The translations under genes and the position numbers were made by a program. From assembly GCA_030762935.1 (NCBI GenBank), contig CM060900.1, positions 374,685,132-374,749,131 of the forward strand: 64,000 bases of DNA. The letters run 5' to 3'. Positions 11,795-23,605 of this stretch are shown here, in pieces (within the stretch, counting starts at the first letter, position 1; each line of letters opens with the position of its first letter). Source of the DNA: Hymenopus coronatus. Its lineage: Eukaryota > Arthropoda > Insecta > Mantodea > Hymenopodidae. The notes under the pieces were generated by a model. It was not told the origin of the DNA. It did not search any database and saw nothing but the letters and a program-made list of their open reading frames with translations.

Positions 11795-12076
11795 TGAGCA
11801 TTTGTTGAAGGAGTGAGAAGAACATTAACCTAGATAGCATCTGACAATTGCTGAAAGAGTGAGAACAGTAATCTCGAAGATATATGAGTTTGTTGAAGGA
11901 GTGAGATGAACAATAACGTCAGTGGTATTTGACGTTTACTGAACGACTGAAAACAATAACCTCGATGATATTTGACGTTTGCTGAAGCAGTGAGAGGACC
12001 AATAACCTCGGTTGTATCTGACGTTTGCTGAAGTAGTGAGATGAGTAATAACCTCGGTAGCATCTGATGTCAACAT
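11795..12076. repeat. Minisatellite, ~46-bp unit, six copies
   Basis: Six consecutive units of 43-47 bases fit the pattern TGACGTTTGCTGAAG - AGTGAGA - AATAACCTCGG - TATC. A partial seventh ends in TGATGTCAAC. Units 5 and 6 are most alike and both 46 bases long; units 1 to 3 are more diverged. A 77-codon minus-strand frame runs through the array and simply reflects the repeat. Confidence 0.9.
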
Positions 12077-12973
12077 TATGAGAAAGAGGTTTACAAGTCC
12101 CACGGCGTTAAAACCTTTGCTCCTGCCGGCAGTATAATGCCTAAATTACACTATAGTATTTCTTTCCCATAGAAATGAGATCATATATATACATATATGA
12201 CAAACCATTGTATAGTGTAATCTAGTGTGTTTGAACATATCTAGCTGTGACACGTTTCTGTGCTAAAAGTTAGCTCACCATACACCTCTGTTCAAATTTG
12301 TGACTGGAAAAGAAAATGACAGTCAAGCACACCTTTTCAGTGGCTACAAGCAAATTGCTCATTTCCTTTTATGAATCTCAGTACAGTTCAAAACATGAGG
12401 ATTATAAAGCAGACACAAGACTGGAAATATATAATCACAAAAAGAAAGCCATTAGTGAAGTACATGAAGGATATCTGTACTGCGAATGACGTGAGTAAAG
12501 AATTAGTATTTTGAGAAGACAACATTTAGTACAAAGAAATAAAATAATTAGTATTACAAACATTAACTACTGGTTTTGCTGTTTTATTTTCTATTAATCC
12601 TCATAGATGTAATATTAATTAACATTCGTTAAGAAATGATGTTTTTGAGGTTACGTTTTAGGTTAGGTTATACAAGAATGCTGCACATGAATGGAAAATA
12701 AGTAAAGTAGATTTATTAATAAAAATTCTATATAATGACACACATTACACATTCTAAACACAAACAAGGTAAGAACCAAAATTACGGATCATGCTGTTAG
12801 TTGTTGGTATCTTTTTAAAACTGTAATGAAATATGTGATAAGAGGTTTGACATAGTGTAATGTACTTAACAGTTTTAAATGTGGTACAGGATTTGTCACA
12901 TTCTGTGATACAGAAATATGACGAGAGGTGTATGCTGCTACCAAGCTCTATTTTTGTTTTGTTTGTAGTTTTA
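12077..12973. other. Unassigned A+T-rich sequence
   Basis: No gene seen. Two TTAGG units at 12656-12670 are too few to call telomeric. A TATATATACATATATG stretch near 12183-12199 is self-complementary. Confidence 0.45.
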
Positions 12974-12999
12974 ACAACAATAATAACAATAATAATAAC

Positions 13000-13080
<81 letters not shown>

Positions 13081-13099
13081 AAGAAGAAGAAGAAGAAGC
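12974..13099. repeat. Compound AAT/AAG trinucleotide microsatellite
   Basis: An imperfect AAC/AAT start passes into about 20 perfect AAT units and switches in phase at about 13050 to about 15 AAG units, ending in GCAGAAG variants. The predicted runs of Asn-Lys, Ile-Arg or Leu-Ile in frames crossing it are artefacts of the repeat. The AAG part is a ~48-base homopurine run. Confidence 0.95.
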
Positions 13100-13288
13100 A
13101 GAAGTACTAGCAGAAGAATATAACAAGTGCAATTAATCATTAATTGCATCTTTAAATTAGAAAAATACAATGAAAAATAACAACCTTAATCTATTTTTGA
13201 AATGGGTAACTTTCGATATTGTGTCCATTAGGCAAATTAAGAATCCATATGTTCAGTAATAGAAACCACTAGACTAGCTGTACACTCG

Positions 13289-13565
13289 TCGCCCTCCGTG
13301 GTGTAATGGTTACCGTGCCAACTTCATGTACCCAAGGTCGCAGGTTCAACGACGATGGATTTTTTCGGGTGGAAAAATCCTTAGCATGGCTTTCTTCGGA
13401 AGGGAAGTAAAGCCATTGGTTCCGTGAGGTACATTTACGGCACGTAAAAGAACCTCAAGCCTGATAGAGAGGCTTCTGAGCAAAATTAAGCGTATTTCAC
13501 ACTAAATTTAGAATGGGACTTTGAGAACCAAAGTAGTTAAACAGCGTCCATAAATAACAGGTCCT
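13289..13565 (+). repeat. S3 SINE copy 1
   Basis: The tRNA-like head is GCCCTCCGTGGTGTAATGG with a box-B-like AGGTTCAACGAC. The body carries TTCGGAAGGGAAGTAAAGCC, ACGGCACGTAAAAGAACCTC, a TGATAGAGAGGC block and GAGCGTCCATAAATA-type 3' sequence. The copies at 24693 and 45738 match along their full length. Confidence 0.85.
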
Positions 13566-14930
13566 GCGGACTTGGCGGTTAAGCTTCATGTAGCAAAAAA
13601 AGACTTGAGGTGTTTGTTGTAGTGAACAACCCCGTTAGATATCGTCTCACAAATATGCGTCAATCCGTCATGCTACTCCCGCCACAGAAGACAGGGTAAA
13701 TTACATACAGAATAAAGTTTTATCGCAAGGAGCCCATTTTATACCGTAGCAATAGGCTAAAATGCAAACAGATTAGGAATAAATACTCCGTTAGCTATAA
13801 ATTTGAAAGAGACTATTTCTTCACAAATTTACCGGGATTTGCAGCTAGCCTAGCTCTCAGAATAAACCCATGAATGTCATAGTGTAACATATTATCTGTT
13901 TGTCTTTGCTTCACGGCGATATTAACAAATCAAACTGTATTTTTCCGTGATCGCACGTGTGCACACCACATGGCGCTAAGCTGGTTCATCTGTCCAACAA
14001 TTGTAAAATTGCGTATCTACGTTTGGCAGGAAAGAAAAAGCTACTTACTTTTACTGCTCACAGCTAATGATTAACTCTACTAAATGTATAATAAATAAAA
14101 CACATTAAAACAGGTAGGCGTTATATATTCAGTATACGAAATGCAAAATTCCCCCGTAAAATTTGAAAATGCAGACATGTTGCTTTGCAACTTTCCTGAA
14201 ATATTGCATCACTTCAACAGTTTTTTTGGGGGGGTTTCTTACAAATCTTAGCATTCACATGTGCACAACCATGTACTGCACATTTCTTTAATAGACTGCC
14301 ATAATGCACTGACCTACCCAAAAGTGGTAATCTGAAGATGGAACTGGTTCCACTTCAAAATATTAGTCATTTGTTGCAGTTATAATCGAACTGTCTGAAG
14401 CATCACAGATACATATAATTAATGGACCAACGACAATGTGCACCACTCCCTTCAAATCTTACTTTGTTTACTCTTGCCGAATAATGTGTGACACACGTTC
14501 ACTGCATTTTGGTTGTCACATGTTGAAAATCTGCTTGCACAAGATGTCGCACCTCGGCTAATTTAAAAGTTTTGCACACTTTATGCTGCTTTTGGAAACA
14601 CCAATGAATTCTACAGTTAGGCTAAGAATATTATTTAATGAAAAGGTAAGGTAGTTTTCACAAAACGTATTATATAGGAATAATTCTTTCCTCGCTTATG
14701 TTTTACCACACTGATATTACATATTTCTGTCATTGCTTACTGACTAGAAGCAATCGTTGAACTGCACAACTGATTTGTATTGTTATATAAAGAAATAATG
14801 ATTAAATTATCAGTAAATTTTGTTCCTTAATCATTCATACTAGATTATTTAGACAATATTACAAAGTGTAGTAGGATATTTCAGTACTCACTTGAAACTA
14901 TTTTACGAGGCAGAAAAGCAATAAAACGTT
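13566..14930. other. Unassigned A+T-rich sequence
   Basis: No gene seen. A T8G7 run lies at about 14221-14236. Nothing else is recognised. Confidence 0.45.
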
Positions 14931-14936
14931 CAGCAA

Positions 14937-14956
14937 CCAATCATTGCCATGGCAAC
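14937..14956. promoter_or_regulatory. CCAAT box plus X-box-like palindrome
   Basis: CCAAT at 14937-14941 is followed by ATTGCCATGGCAAC at 14943-14956. This fits the RFX-factor X-box (GTTNCCATGGNAAC) at 13 of 14 positions on this strand and is nearly palindromic. It starts a local G+C-richer patch to about 15090. X-boxes usually lie within about 100 bp of ciliary gene starts, but no such gene can be read on either side. Confidence 0.35.
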
Positions 14957-16520
14957 CTGTCGCTTTTGTTTACTTTACCGGCGAAGCAATGCTGGACAGG
15001 GAATAGGCCTAACCCAGGTGTTTCTTGACCTGTCCTGCATTGAGGACACCGCGGGAAACCTTCCTACCTGCCGGGTTAATCAGGTGTAGCTAGGAAAAGT
15101 CGCAGAAATGCACACCTCTAATATAGTGATATGCAGTACAACCAATAAAAAGATAGAGATAGCTAAACAGAGAGAGCGCGTAACTCCTGTGTAGGGATTA
15201 TTGTGCTACAAAGTTAGTTTCACCAAGTACAAAGCAGGCATTAAAGACATGTTGCTTATCAACTTCCACTCTGTCTTTGCACTGTTTGTTACATACAACC
15301 GCAGCAACTAGAAAGATCACACGCAAACACTCCACTGAAATGAATATGGTGCAACAGTAGGTCCGGAAATGGATTATATCAATATCGCCCCCCCCCATCG
15401 TGATGCACTGTTCCAATAGACCACAAAGGCACCGCCATGCATCTGCACATACAGACCACTTGTTGCCCATGTGTGCACAGCGATAACTAAAGCACGCTAT
15501 TATTCCATCGGTTATTAACTTATGCGGTTATCCGGCTTCGAAACAAACAAAAGTTCCTCCACCAGCGACAGCCAGATGCCAATATTAATAAATACGTAAC
15601 TATTTAATGAATATCACCGATTTGAGGTCAAGATGTTTCATTTATTTGAGTTCAAAGGTTTATCGCACAAAGAAGAATTTATTCTTCGTTACTTTCTCTT
15701 TACAAACTAGCAAAATATAGGTTTGAAGATCCTAACTTAAGAAAATGCATATGTCTTTTGTTCCTAGATTTCGTAGTATCCTTTTAATTCCAAGAGTTAA
15801 TACTGATTCAAGCAAAAAGATTTCAAAAGCAAATACGATAAAGGTCCATTGGACAAGTTGACATTTATAAACGCCAATGGTGTGGTAGCAGTAGATTATA
15901 TTGTCTGTAGCACAGGTATTATATCATCAACCAAAATAATCTAATAAAATGTGTAGGCCTTATAGAACTCAAAACTACGCGTTCCTGGATGCGGCTTTCC
16001 TTTAGAAAAGTGATTAGTTTACCGGTATTATTGTGAAACACTTGGTATAAGAGTGGTACCATATCCATTGGTTGACAGCACTGAGTAATAGTGAAAATCA
16101 AGTCATGTAGTAATAGTTGATACGCAATACGTATGTATTACTGCTACTGATATTTTCTTCGTTTACTCAGCATTCGTTCATTTATAAAAACTTTGGTCGT
16201 TATTCCTGTATTGTGCAGAGTACGTAAATATTTTCGGCAGTACACCGCAATTTCTTCATTATGCCAAAAAACTTATTTTATTCTCTTCTGTTTTAAATAA
16301 GATTAAGTACTCTTGAAGTATAGTAAATTAGACACCTCTTCATTATTTACCACATTCTTGCTGTGTTTAATCAAAAGGCTTACTGTTTTAAAAGCTGCCA
16401 AAGTGTGCTTTATCTATTTGTTTCCTACTAAGTTTCCGGGCTATTCTTTTTTCAGGTATTGTCAACTAATTTTCTTCAACCTTCTTCTGGGATATAAGCA
16501 CACCTGCACTGTCGAAATAA
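14957..16520. other. Unassigned sequence
   Basis: A G+C-richer patch runs to about 15090. A 90-codon minus-strand frame at 15198-15470 (Cys-rich, starting MGNKW) has no recognised domain. The rest is featureless A+T-rich sequence. Confidence 0.4.
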
Positions 16521-16524
16521 CCGT

Positions 16525-16750
16525 GCCGTTGACGACTGGTTAAACCACTCGCATCTCATCAAAGCGCTCCGAGATCGATCCCAGGCGACCGCATGTGGGA
16601 TTTGTGGTGGACAGAGCGGCGCAGGGGTGGATTTTCTGCGGCTTCTCCTGTTTCCCCTGACATTTTATTCCAACGTTGCTTCACCTTCATTGCATGTATC
16701 ATCAGTTTTATACCTTTGTAATAAAAGCAGGCGTTAAACACAATAAAACA
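16525..16750 (+). repeat. S4b SINE copy
   Basis: The head GACTGGTTAAACCACTCGC and box B (GAGATCGATCCCA) are followed by CCGCATGTGGGATTTGTGGTGG, a TTCTCCTGTTTCCCC block and a tail ending AGCAGGCGTTAAACACAATAA. It matches the minus-strand copies at 9680 and 44401. Confidence 0.75.
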
Positions 16751-17044
16751 TTTGTCGTGCTTCAAAATATGTATCAAATGACTTTAATGTAATTTTTCTC
16801 ACCTGATTTCAACATCGCAGCATCACTGCCAGTATTGTAGCTTAATTACGGATAAATATAAATCTCCTTAAATATTTTGTGAGAATTGCTTATTGAGTTT
16901 TTTTTTTTCAGAAAAAGCTGTATAAAGTTAAAATTACGAAAAAAAAGTTGTTTTCAAAGTATAGTGTATGACATTTCGACGTGAGTTAAGGATAATTGTG
17001 ACTTAAATGTCAACATTTTATGTTTCTGTAAGTCTTACTGAGAT
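16751..17044. other. Unassigned A+T-rich sequence
   Basis: Nothing recognised. Confidence 0.4.
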
Positions 17045-17640
17045 TATATTGCTGATATTTTTATGCGAATACCAAATACTTTGCGAGATATAAATTGTTT
17101 CATAAATGTCATCATGTAACCATATTCCATAATCAAAATGTTCCACGCTACTCAAATTTTGAGAAAATAGGTTGGCATTTTCTGAATTGGAACTTTGAAT
17201 CACACACAAAAATTTTAGCAGTGATTTTTGAATAACTTTGATACTGAATTATTATTATTTTTGAGAATTTAGAAATGTTAATCTATAAAACTAATCATGT
17301 TCAGTATTTTTTAAAATTACTATTGGCTTTAGGATAATTTTGATATTTGTAATATTACACTGGATTATCTTTTGCACATTTTGTGACATTTGAGTTGTAT
17401 TTAAACAAAAACTGAGACACGTGGAACATTTTGAATGTGTGAAAGTATAGTTTTGAGAAAAATGTTGTTTTATGATATAGTATGCTTGAGAAAAGGTGTA
17501 TTGTACGATCTTTAAACAACTGTAGAGCCCAAGGCAAGGAGAGGACAGTGGAAAGTTGATTTTCTATAGAGCACAAAGATTCCAACATTTATTTGTTATA
17601 GAACAGCAATTTTCGGTTTTTGTACAATTGCAGTTAAAAT
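17045..17640 (+). repeat. Dispersed repeat family B, copy 3, longest
   Basis: This is the longest copy. Its left half aligns with copy 1 (AGGTTGGCATT, GAATTGGAACTT, CACACACA, GTGATTTTTGAATA) and its right half with copies 1 and 2 (TGGAACATTTTGAATGTG, AGAGCCCAAGGCAAG, GAGAGGACAG). It therefore sets the minimum family length at about 600 bases. No long open frame and no clear terminal inverted repeat were found. Confidence 0.75.
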
Positions 17641-19890
17641 TTCGCTTCCACTTAGATTCATTTTTAAAAGAAAACCATAATATGGCTATGTTGAAGTTAG
17701 ACCATCACCATGCTGTGACCTACTAAATAATGACCACAGCTTATGTGTTTCTGTCCACGTTCACTCCGTGAAAGTATTATGTAACAATATGGATCTCCCA
17801 AACCACCCAGAGGATTTGACTTTTGTTCATAGGGTATTGTCTGTTTATGGACATTTATTTCAAGCCAACTAAAGAACGGTTCATCAACTGGATTGGACAT
17901 CGGTGATGGAGTGAATCTGCCAACGTTAGATAGGACGACACCGGAAAGGAAACTAGACTAATTGGCTGGATTCGGCGCAGTTAAACATAATGAAGAAATA
18001 AAGAAAACACGTAAACGGTAGGTATATATGAACCTGAGTGCCCGAGCTTGATTGTGGGTATATTTCGCCTAAAACTCTGTTTCAGTGATTTGCAAGGAAA
18101 CGGCATTTGTTCGTGTATTTCTGATTGAAGATATAGTCTGCGTCATCCTCTCCTGCGCAGGCAGAGTTAGGAGTTTTTAAATATCTTAATTTATACATGA
18201 ATGCGAAGTGACGACAGAATTTATCTGTGGCATTTGGAAATCAACAGTAGTATTTCCTAGGACTGTTTTACAAATAAAGCGAAGTGTTTCACGAAAATCA
18301 TATTAATACTCTGATCTCATCAGGATGTTAAAAAAGGTGGAACAGCTATGTAAGGAGGAAGTGGTAAAGAGATTTGATAAACATTGGAATCAGAGTGAAA
18401 ACATTATAAATAATAATTTCGTTACCAAGCTCAATAAGCTTCCTTCCTCTGCTAGCCAAATCACACTATTAAATAATGTAACCACGTGATTGGTATTGTT
18501 GAGTCAACATAAGCACGTCATTCTTGTCAAGGTTCACCGGCTGTAGGCAATGAACGAACCAAACTATCTTATGTGGACTAACAATGATCATAGAAACACT
18601 GATGTTAGAGCCAGCATATCTTAAGTCCTTTTCAGTTCCATTAAAGGGTGAAGGGACTTATTATTATATGGTTCTCAACACCTCGCCTTCTATCAAAAAG
18701 CCAATATATATGATAGTATGGCTCTAAAGCGAATTGTTTTTTATCCGTAAAGGTGCCAAAATCTCGATGTTACATTTTTTGGACTTACGATAGTAAGGCT
18801 CTCAGGTACATTTTTGTGAACTATCAGACCGCCTCCAAACGATGATTGGATTGAATTAATGAGGGCGAAAGGAAACGCGGAATTCTAGAAGCCTGAAGCT
18901 ATTCGACATTTGCCTTTTTCAATGTGACGCAGACGAAGAAATAGTTTAGGTGAATAAACCAACCACATTAATAGAAAATAAGAAGAAAATAAAAACAACA
19001 AACATAACCACAGTGAAAGAGAATAAGAAGTAAATACAAAGCGCAACGATAAATAAAATGCAGAAGTAGATGGATTACGCTCCAGCGACTATATTTGAAA
19101 TGTAATATATCAGATAAGAGGCTATTTCTGTAACGCTATTACTCCGCAGTGGTAATATTCTTTCTTTCCCCGAACATTGCTAGACAATCTGGATTAAAAC
19201 CAACGACACATTACCCCAACTGTACGTCAGATTAATTTTTATTTCCAGCGCTGCAGAAAGCTATCTTGGGAACACAACTTGAAAATGGACAGTAAGGATC
19301 TTATCAAGTCCACCCAGAATGAACTGGAATGTTACTTTTTCTTACTTCCGTTCTCTTCCACTCTATTAGTGTGTGTATGTGTCTTTTTTCAAATACCTGT
19401 TTATTGAATGTTACCAACAAGCCTCATTACATTTTATAACATTACACATTTTACATTTAATATTTTACAAGTATAATGTAAATATAATCAATTTTAAATT
19501 TGGTTTACAATTATTTGTATTGGATATCTTTGTAATAAACTTTAAAATTTAGAGAATTAAGAATATTATTGAATGCTTTAATATGTTTCTTTATAAACTG
19601 TTCATTTGTTACTGGTCAATTTCCTACATTTTTTTTTCTTATTCCTTATTTCCATTTTTAAAATATGGGACATTCATAAAGAAGTGGTTCTCAGTTTGCG
19701 ATGCCCTTCTGCGCTTGCTCCTTGGATCATCAATTATGTGGAATCTATGGCCGTATTCTCGAATCTTTCCTTGTCCTGTAGAAATTGTTGAACTCTGTTG
19801 ATGAGAATTCTGATTTTCGTTCTTTCCTTTACTGAAGAGATAAAGCCTTTACTTATTGTTCCATTGACTTTTCCATTATTACTGTCTCTT
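17641..19890. other. Unassigned sequence
   Basis: No recognisable gene. Plus frames of 72 and 61 codons at 19583-19801 match no family. Read in reverse, that segment has a broken frame with a charged helical look (QQFLQDKERFENTA) but I cannot assign it. Confidence 0.4.
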
Positions 19891-19892
19891 CA

Positions 19893-20310
19893 CATACTAT
19901 GTACATAGTGTATAGAGAAGGTGTTTCATTTCACCCAAAACTTCGATACCGAAATTTTACCGGAAATATATGTTTTAGAGTTCCCGTGTCCAAAATAAAA
20001 AGACTACTTAGGAAATGGTCCGTGTGTGTCTGTGAATACAATAACTCAAAAAAAAGTTAGTAAAACACTTGGTATTTGAGTTTAGTATCTTCCAAAGTTA
20101 CGACATTAAGATTTTGAGGAAAATACCCCTACACGAAGCTACCCTTTACATGGAAAAAGTTTTCGAAAATTTTGATTTTCTCACAAATGGCTCTAACGAT
20201 TTTGATTAAAATATCATATATTAAAGTATTTAGATCAAAAATAAAATATTTATTTTGAATGTTCTGGCAACAATCTCTGAAGAACTCTTTATTCTGAATG
20301 AGTTTTGCTG
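19893..20310 (-). repeat. Family A repeat, copy 2, truncated
   Basis: It begins with the hairpin end, ACTATGTACATAGT flanked by AT/GTAT, then AGAGAAGGTG. It runs in reverse through the GTAAAACACTTGGTATTTG, ATTTTGATTAAAATATCATA and CTTTATTCTGAATGAG landmarks and stops after about 410 bases at the edge of duplicated block A. About half the element is missing. Confidence 0.8.
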
Positions 20311-20678
20311 AGAGGGCAGGAGGGAAAAAGAGGGAAGTCGTCCGTCAGTCTTTCCGCAGTGTTGTCAACTAAAGGATTTTTTTCTTTCAGGTTATCAGCA
20401 ATTATGGTGAATAGGTTATTTAATGTAGTGCGAAATAGCCAAGTTAATAAATGACACACAAAGAAATTTCATTTGCGTAAACTCCAGGGATATATAGACA
20501 AGGCGAAACCTTGGCATTGAAGCCACTAGATATAAAGGTGCATAGCGTATGTCTCAATGTTGTCGCTTTACTCTGCTCCCGAAATTGCGCCAAACCTACC
20601 GAATGATTACTAGGGTGCCGAGTGCCGAAAATAAGGTACGCGTATAGTATGTATTTATACGATGGAATGTTTGCACGC

Positions 20679-20705
20679 GTGTCTGTGTGTGTGTGTGTGC
20701 GCGCA
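20679..20705. repeat. (GT)n with CGCG ends
   Basis: A short GT dinucleotide run flanked by ACGCG and GCGCGC. It lies in a ~200-base part of block A that block B lacks. Confidence 0.8.
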
Positions 20706-20796
20706 TAAAATCTATCAAGAGTATTTCCTTTTACTTTCGATTATCTCACCATCACTGAAGAGACTCCGCACACAGCGAAGGTAAACAAGCTTGGAG

Positions 20797-21479
20797 TTGG
20801 ATTAATTGTTTTTTCACACAAGCCGTGTGTAGGACAGGAGTTGGATAGGTAGAGTCAAACTGAAAAATTTAATGCCATAGCCGGGATTTGAACCACGGAT
20901 CTCCCGATATCTAGCCGGTTGCTCTTCCACTGAGCTACAATGGCAATGTTGTAAGTCGCCATTGGGGTTGTCATCTCAAAAATAATTTGAGATCACTTTG
21001 TGGTTTACCGGGAAACATGTGAGTCAGTTGAGCAATTCAATACTATGCCGGCATGTTGCTATGGTAGTTCAGTGGTACAGCAATCAGCTAGAGACCGGGA
21101 GGTCCGTGGTTCAAATTCCGCCTATGGCATTAAATTTGTCAGTCTGACTCTCCCTTTCCAACTCCTATCCTACACACGGCTTGTGTGAAAAAACAATTAA
21201 TCTAACACCAATTGGCCATGATAGTTGGCTATACTATGAATCCTGTGACTTAAAGTACTTAACAACATTGTAAGTCGCCATTGGGGTTGTCATCTCAAAA
21301 ATAATTTGAGATCACCTTGTGGTTTACCGGGAAACATGCGAGTCAGTTGAGAAATTCAATGCTATGCCGGCATGTTGCTTTGGTAGCTCAGTGGAAGAGC
21401 AACCGGCTAGAGACCAGGAGATCTGTGGTTCAAATCGCGGTTTATGGCACTGAATTTTTCAGTCTAACTCTACCTATCC
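20797..21479. mobile_element. S1 composite SINE insertion with tRNA-like heads in both directions
   Basis: There are three tRNA-like heads: minus at 20872-20946, plus at 21058-21130 and plus at 21373-21445. The first can be folded as a near-complete cloverleaf with acceptor pairing GCCAT/ATGGC, box A TAGCTCAGTGG and box B GGTTCAAATCC. Arms at 20801-20870 and 21135-21202 are inverted copies. The flanks AAGCTTGGAG and AAGCTTAGAG (20787-20796, 21480-21489) form a 10-base target duplication with one mismatch. Block B has the empty site. Confidence 0.85.
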
Positions 21480-21947
21480 AAGCTTAGAGTTCTTTTATTC
21501 TGATCATGCCGCTGCTTAATTTTGGTCGTGTCTATCATCAAAATTGGGCCTGTTACAGACCTTAAGTTTGAACTTTACTATCATAGTGAAGACTCTTGAT
21601 TTTCTCCAAGAGTTTCCCTGTGTTTTCTCCTCTGTATGCTAAAATGTAGTTTTTCAAGGAACGACACCACCGTTGTCACCTTAATTACGAGGCTGGCAGC
21701 CAGGCGGTGAGCCTAAACATATCCTACTTCACTAATTTTCCTGATATCCTAATTAGCGAGTCAAGACGTTACATATATAGGAAGTTGTATAGGCATAACG
21801 AATTTTGCGAAATCTTTAGCTTTAATTAATTACTTAATGCGTACGTAGGTTTAGCTAATACTTGAATTTTGCCAGCGTTATAAAAGCAAACTAACTTAAT
21901 AAAGTGTTGTGATATTCACCAGTCATATAAATAAATAAAACAAACCA

Positions 21948-22750
21948 GATGTGTTTAGTTCATATGACTTTCTCTACCTGTTCTGCAAACAAACTACTTA
22001 GGAAATACTCGTTTTTACACCCTATGCTAATCGCAATATACATTACCAGAATGGTCTTATAGCTTAGTTCCTTGTAAGTAGAAGAAAACGAAGGGAATAC
22101 AGTAAGCTAAAGAGATAAATAAAATATTTTAAAAGCTGACAGTATGTGATTGACATTGAAATTCGCTTCTTTGCATGGCGAGGAGTAAACCAGATGAAAC
22201 ACGGATTACTTTGTTTGAATAAAGCTATAAGTATTTTAAAATTGAAACCAACAACACCGAATGTTTCCACCATAAAACAGTTGCGTGTTTTGATCATTTT
22301 ATGATCAGTAAGCTTTTGTCTATCTCTTACGTTTACCATTTATGCAAAGGCCAGAATGAAGACGACTTCCGGGTTCTATTTCCAGGAAATTCAAGATATT
22401 CATTTTATTTCTCATGTAATTATCTTTAATATACAGCATTTTAATCAAACCCGTTAGAACCATTTTTGAGAAAATCAAATATTTGGCAATTTTTTTCATG
22501 TAAAGGATCATTTGGGGGAGGGGGGTCGTGTCGCATTCTTGGGAGATACTAAATTTAAATATCAAGTTTAGTATTTAGCGGCCTGTTCTCTTTTAGTTAT
22601 GCTGCCCACAGACCCATAGGCAACTTTTTCTACAAATGCTTTTTATGGATTTAGGTATCCACAATGCATGTATTTCCGGTGTAATGCAACACCTTCTCTA
22701 CCTCCTATGTACATTGTACTTACGTGCTAGAGAAAGTAAAATTCATTGAA
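21948..22750 (+). repeat. Family A repeat, copy 3
   Basis: It opens at ATGTGTTTAGTTCATATGAC and ends GTGCTAGAGAAAGTAAAATTCATTGAACA, the best-preserved inverted end relative to the opening. All internal landmarks are present. It lies within block A, and its counterpart in block B starts at 25502. Confidence 0.85.
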
Positions 22751-23605
22751 CATAGTTTTACATTTAATGGGAGATTAAAAGCCCTACGCTGCTGAATTCA
22801 TGACTAATAAACTTAGACACCATTTAAGATATCCGACTGAAATCTTTAAGGTATGCAGATACGTGCTTTCTAACCTTGCTTATCTCTTTTTACCTAGTAC
22901 GTTTGTTTATTAAGGAAGACAGGATTACTTCCTTGGTCATGACTTCTTTTTATTATTGTGGGTTAGAAATTCATTACAAAATATAATCAACCATGTTATT
23001 ATACAATGTTAAAATTTATATAAATTATTACACAGAATGACAGATATATTTCAGTCAGTTTTAAAATTTTGGCTATCATGGTTATATAAATAATATTTGT
23101 ATTGATTAAATACATTGTTCTAATAAAAATACATTTTAGAAATATTGACATAAAAGTGAAGGCTTATAGGAAATTAGATAAAAAATAAACCTATCATGTC
23201 AGATATTTTATTAAGCCTAATCGTTATTAAAAGTAGGAGCTACCTTTTTGCTTTCTAAAATGTTTGATTTTCCTTAAGTGAATGATTGATTTATCAAAGG
23301 TACAGAATTATTTAGAAAAAGTATGTGATCATTTCCTTTACTGTGCTTCTGAGAGACAGTATAAAGATGTTCATATAAATAAGTAAAAATTTTGATTGTG
23401 TGGTGCATTTTCAGTATCGAAAAGTTCTGAAAAAGTTTTAGAGTAAACAAAGTTCAAAGTTGGAGAGCCTATCAATAGGCATTCCCCTGTTAATTAATAT
23501 TTTCAGATAAGCGACAGTTCAAATGCCTAGCGGAAAAATGATACAATTATATGCCTAAAATTAGGAACCCATATAATTCTATTATGAAATTTTCACAAAT
23601 TGTTT

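Larger units (their letters stand above)
20315..23605 (+). repeat. Duplicated block, copy A
   Basis: It aligns in order with 24405-27640. Shared stretches are AGTCGTCCGTC, AGAGTATTTCC-TTTACTTTCG, the CTTTTATTCTGATCATGCCG region, GGTGAGCCTAAA, a whole family A copy, CAACCATGTTATTATAC and AGGAACCCATATAATTCTATTATG. The copies look 15-25% diverged by eye and differ by insertions. The spacer between them is about 800 bases, so the repeat period is about 4.1 kb. Confidence 0.75.

Noticed and set aside
11830..12063. 77-codon minus-strand frame with repeated LLQQ/SISLLQQ-like segments
   Set aside because: It reflects the minisatellite unit; unit lengths vary from 43 to 47, so no protein repeat register is kept.
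12656..12670. Interstitial telomere repeat (TTAGG)
   Set aside because: Only two units; expected by chance.
12860..13170. Open frames of 87-138 codons with poly-Asn/Lys, poly-Ile/Arg and poly-Leu/Ile
   Set aside because: They are translations of the AAT/AAG microsatellite, open in several frames on both strands because the repeat has no stop in those phases.
15198..15470. Mariner-like transposase start (KQHVFNACFVLGE resembles KxCIKFCxKLGK)
   Set aside because: The likeness covers about a dozen residues, runs straight into a stop, and no helix-turn-helix or DDE sequence follows in any frame.
21373..21445. Possible real tRNA gene (GGTAGCTCAGTGGAAGAGC)
   Set aside because: It is embedded in a repeated S1 composite with a target duplication, and the same head occurs in several copies with differing anticodon-region bases.
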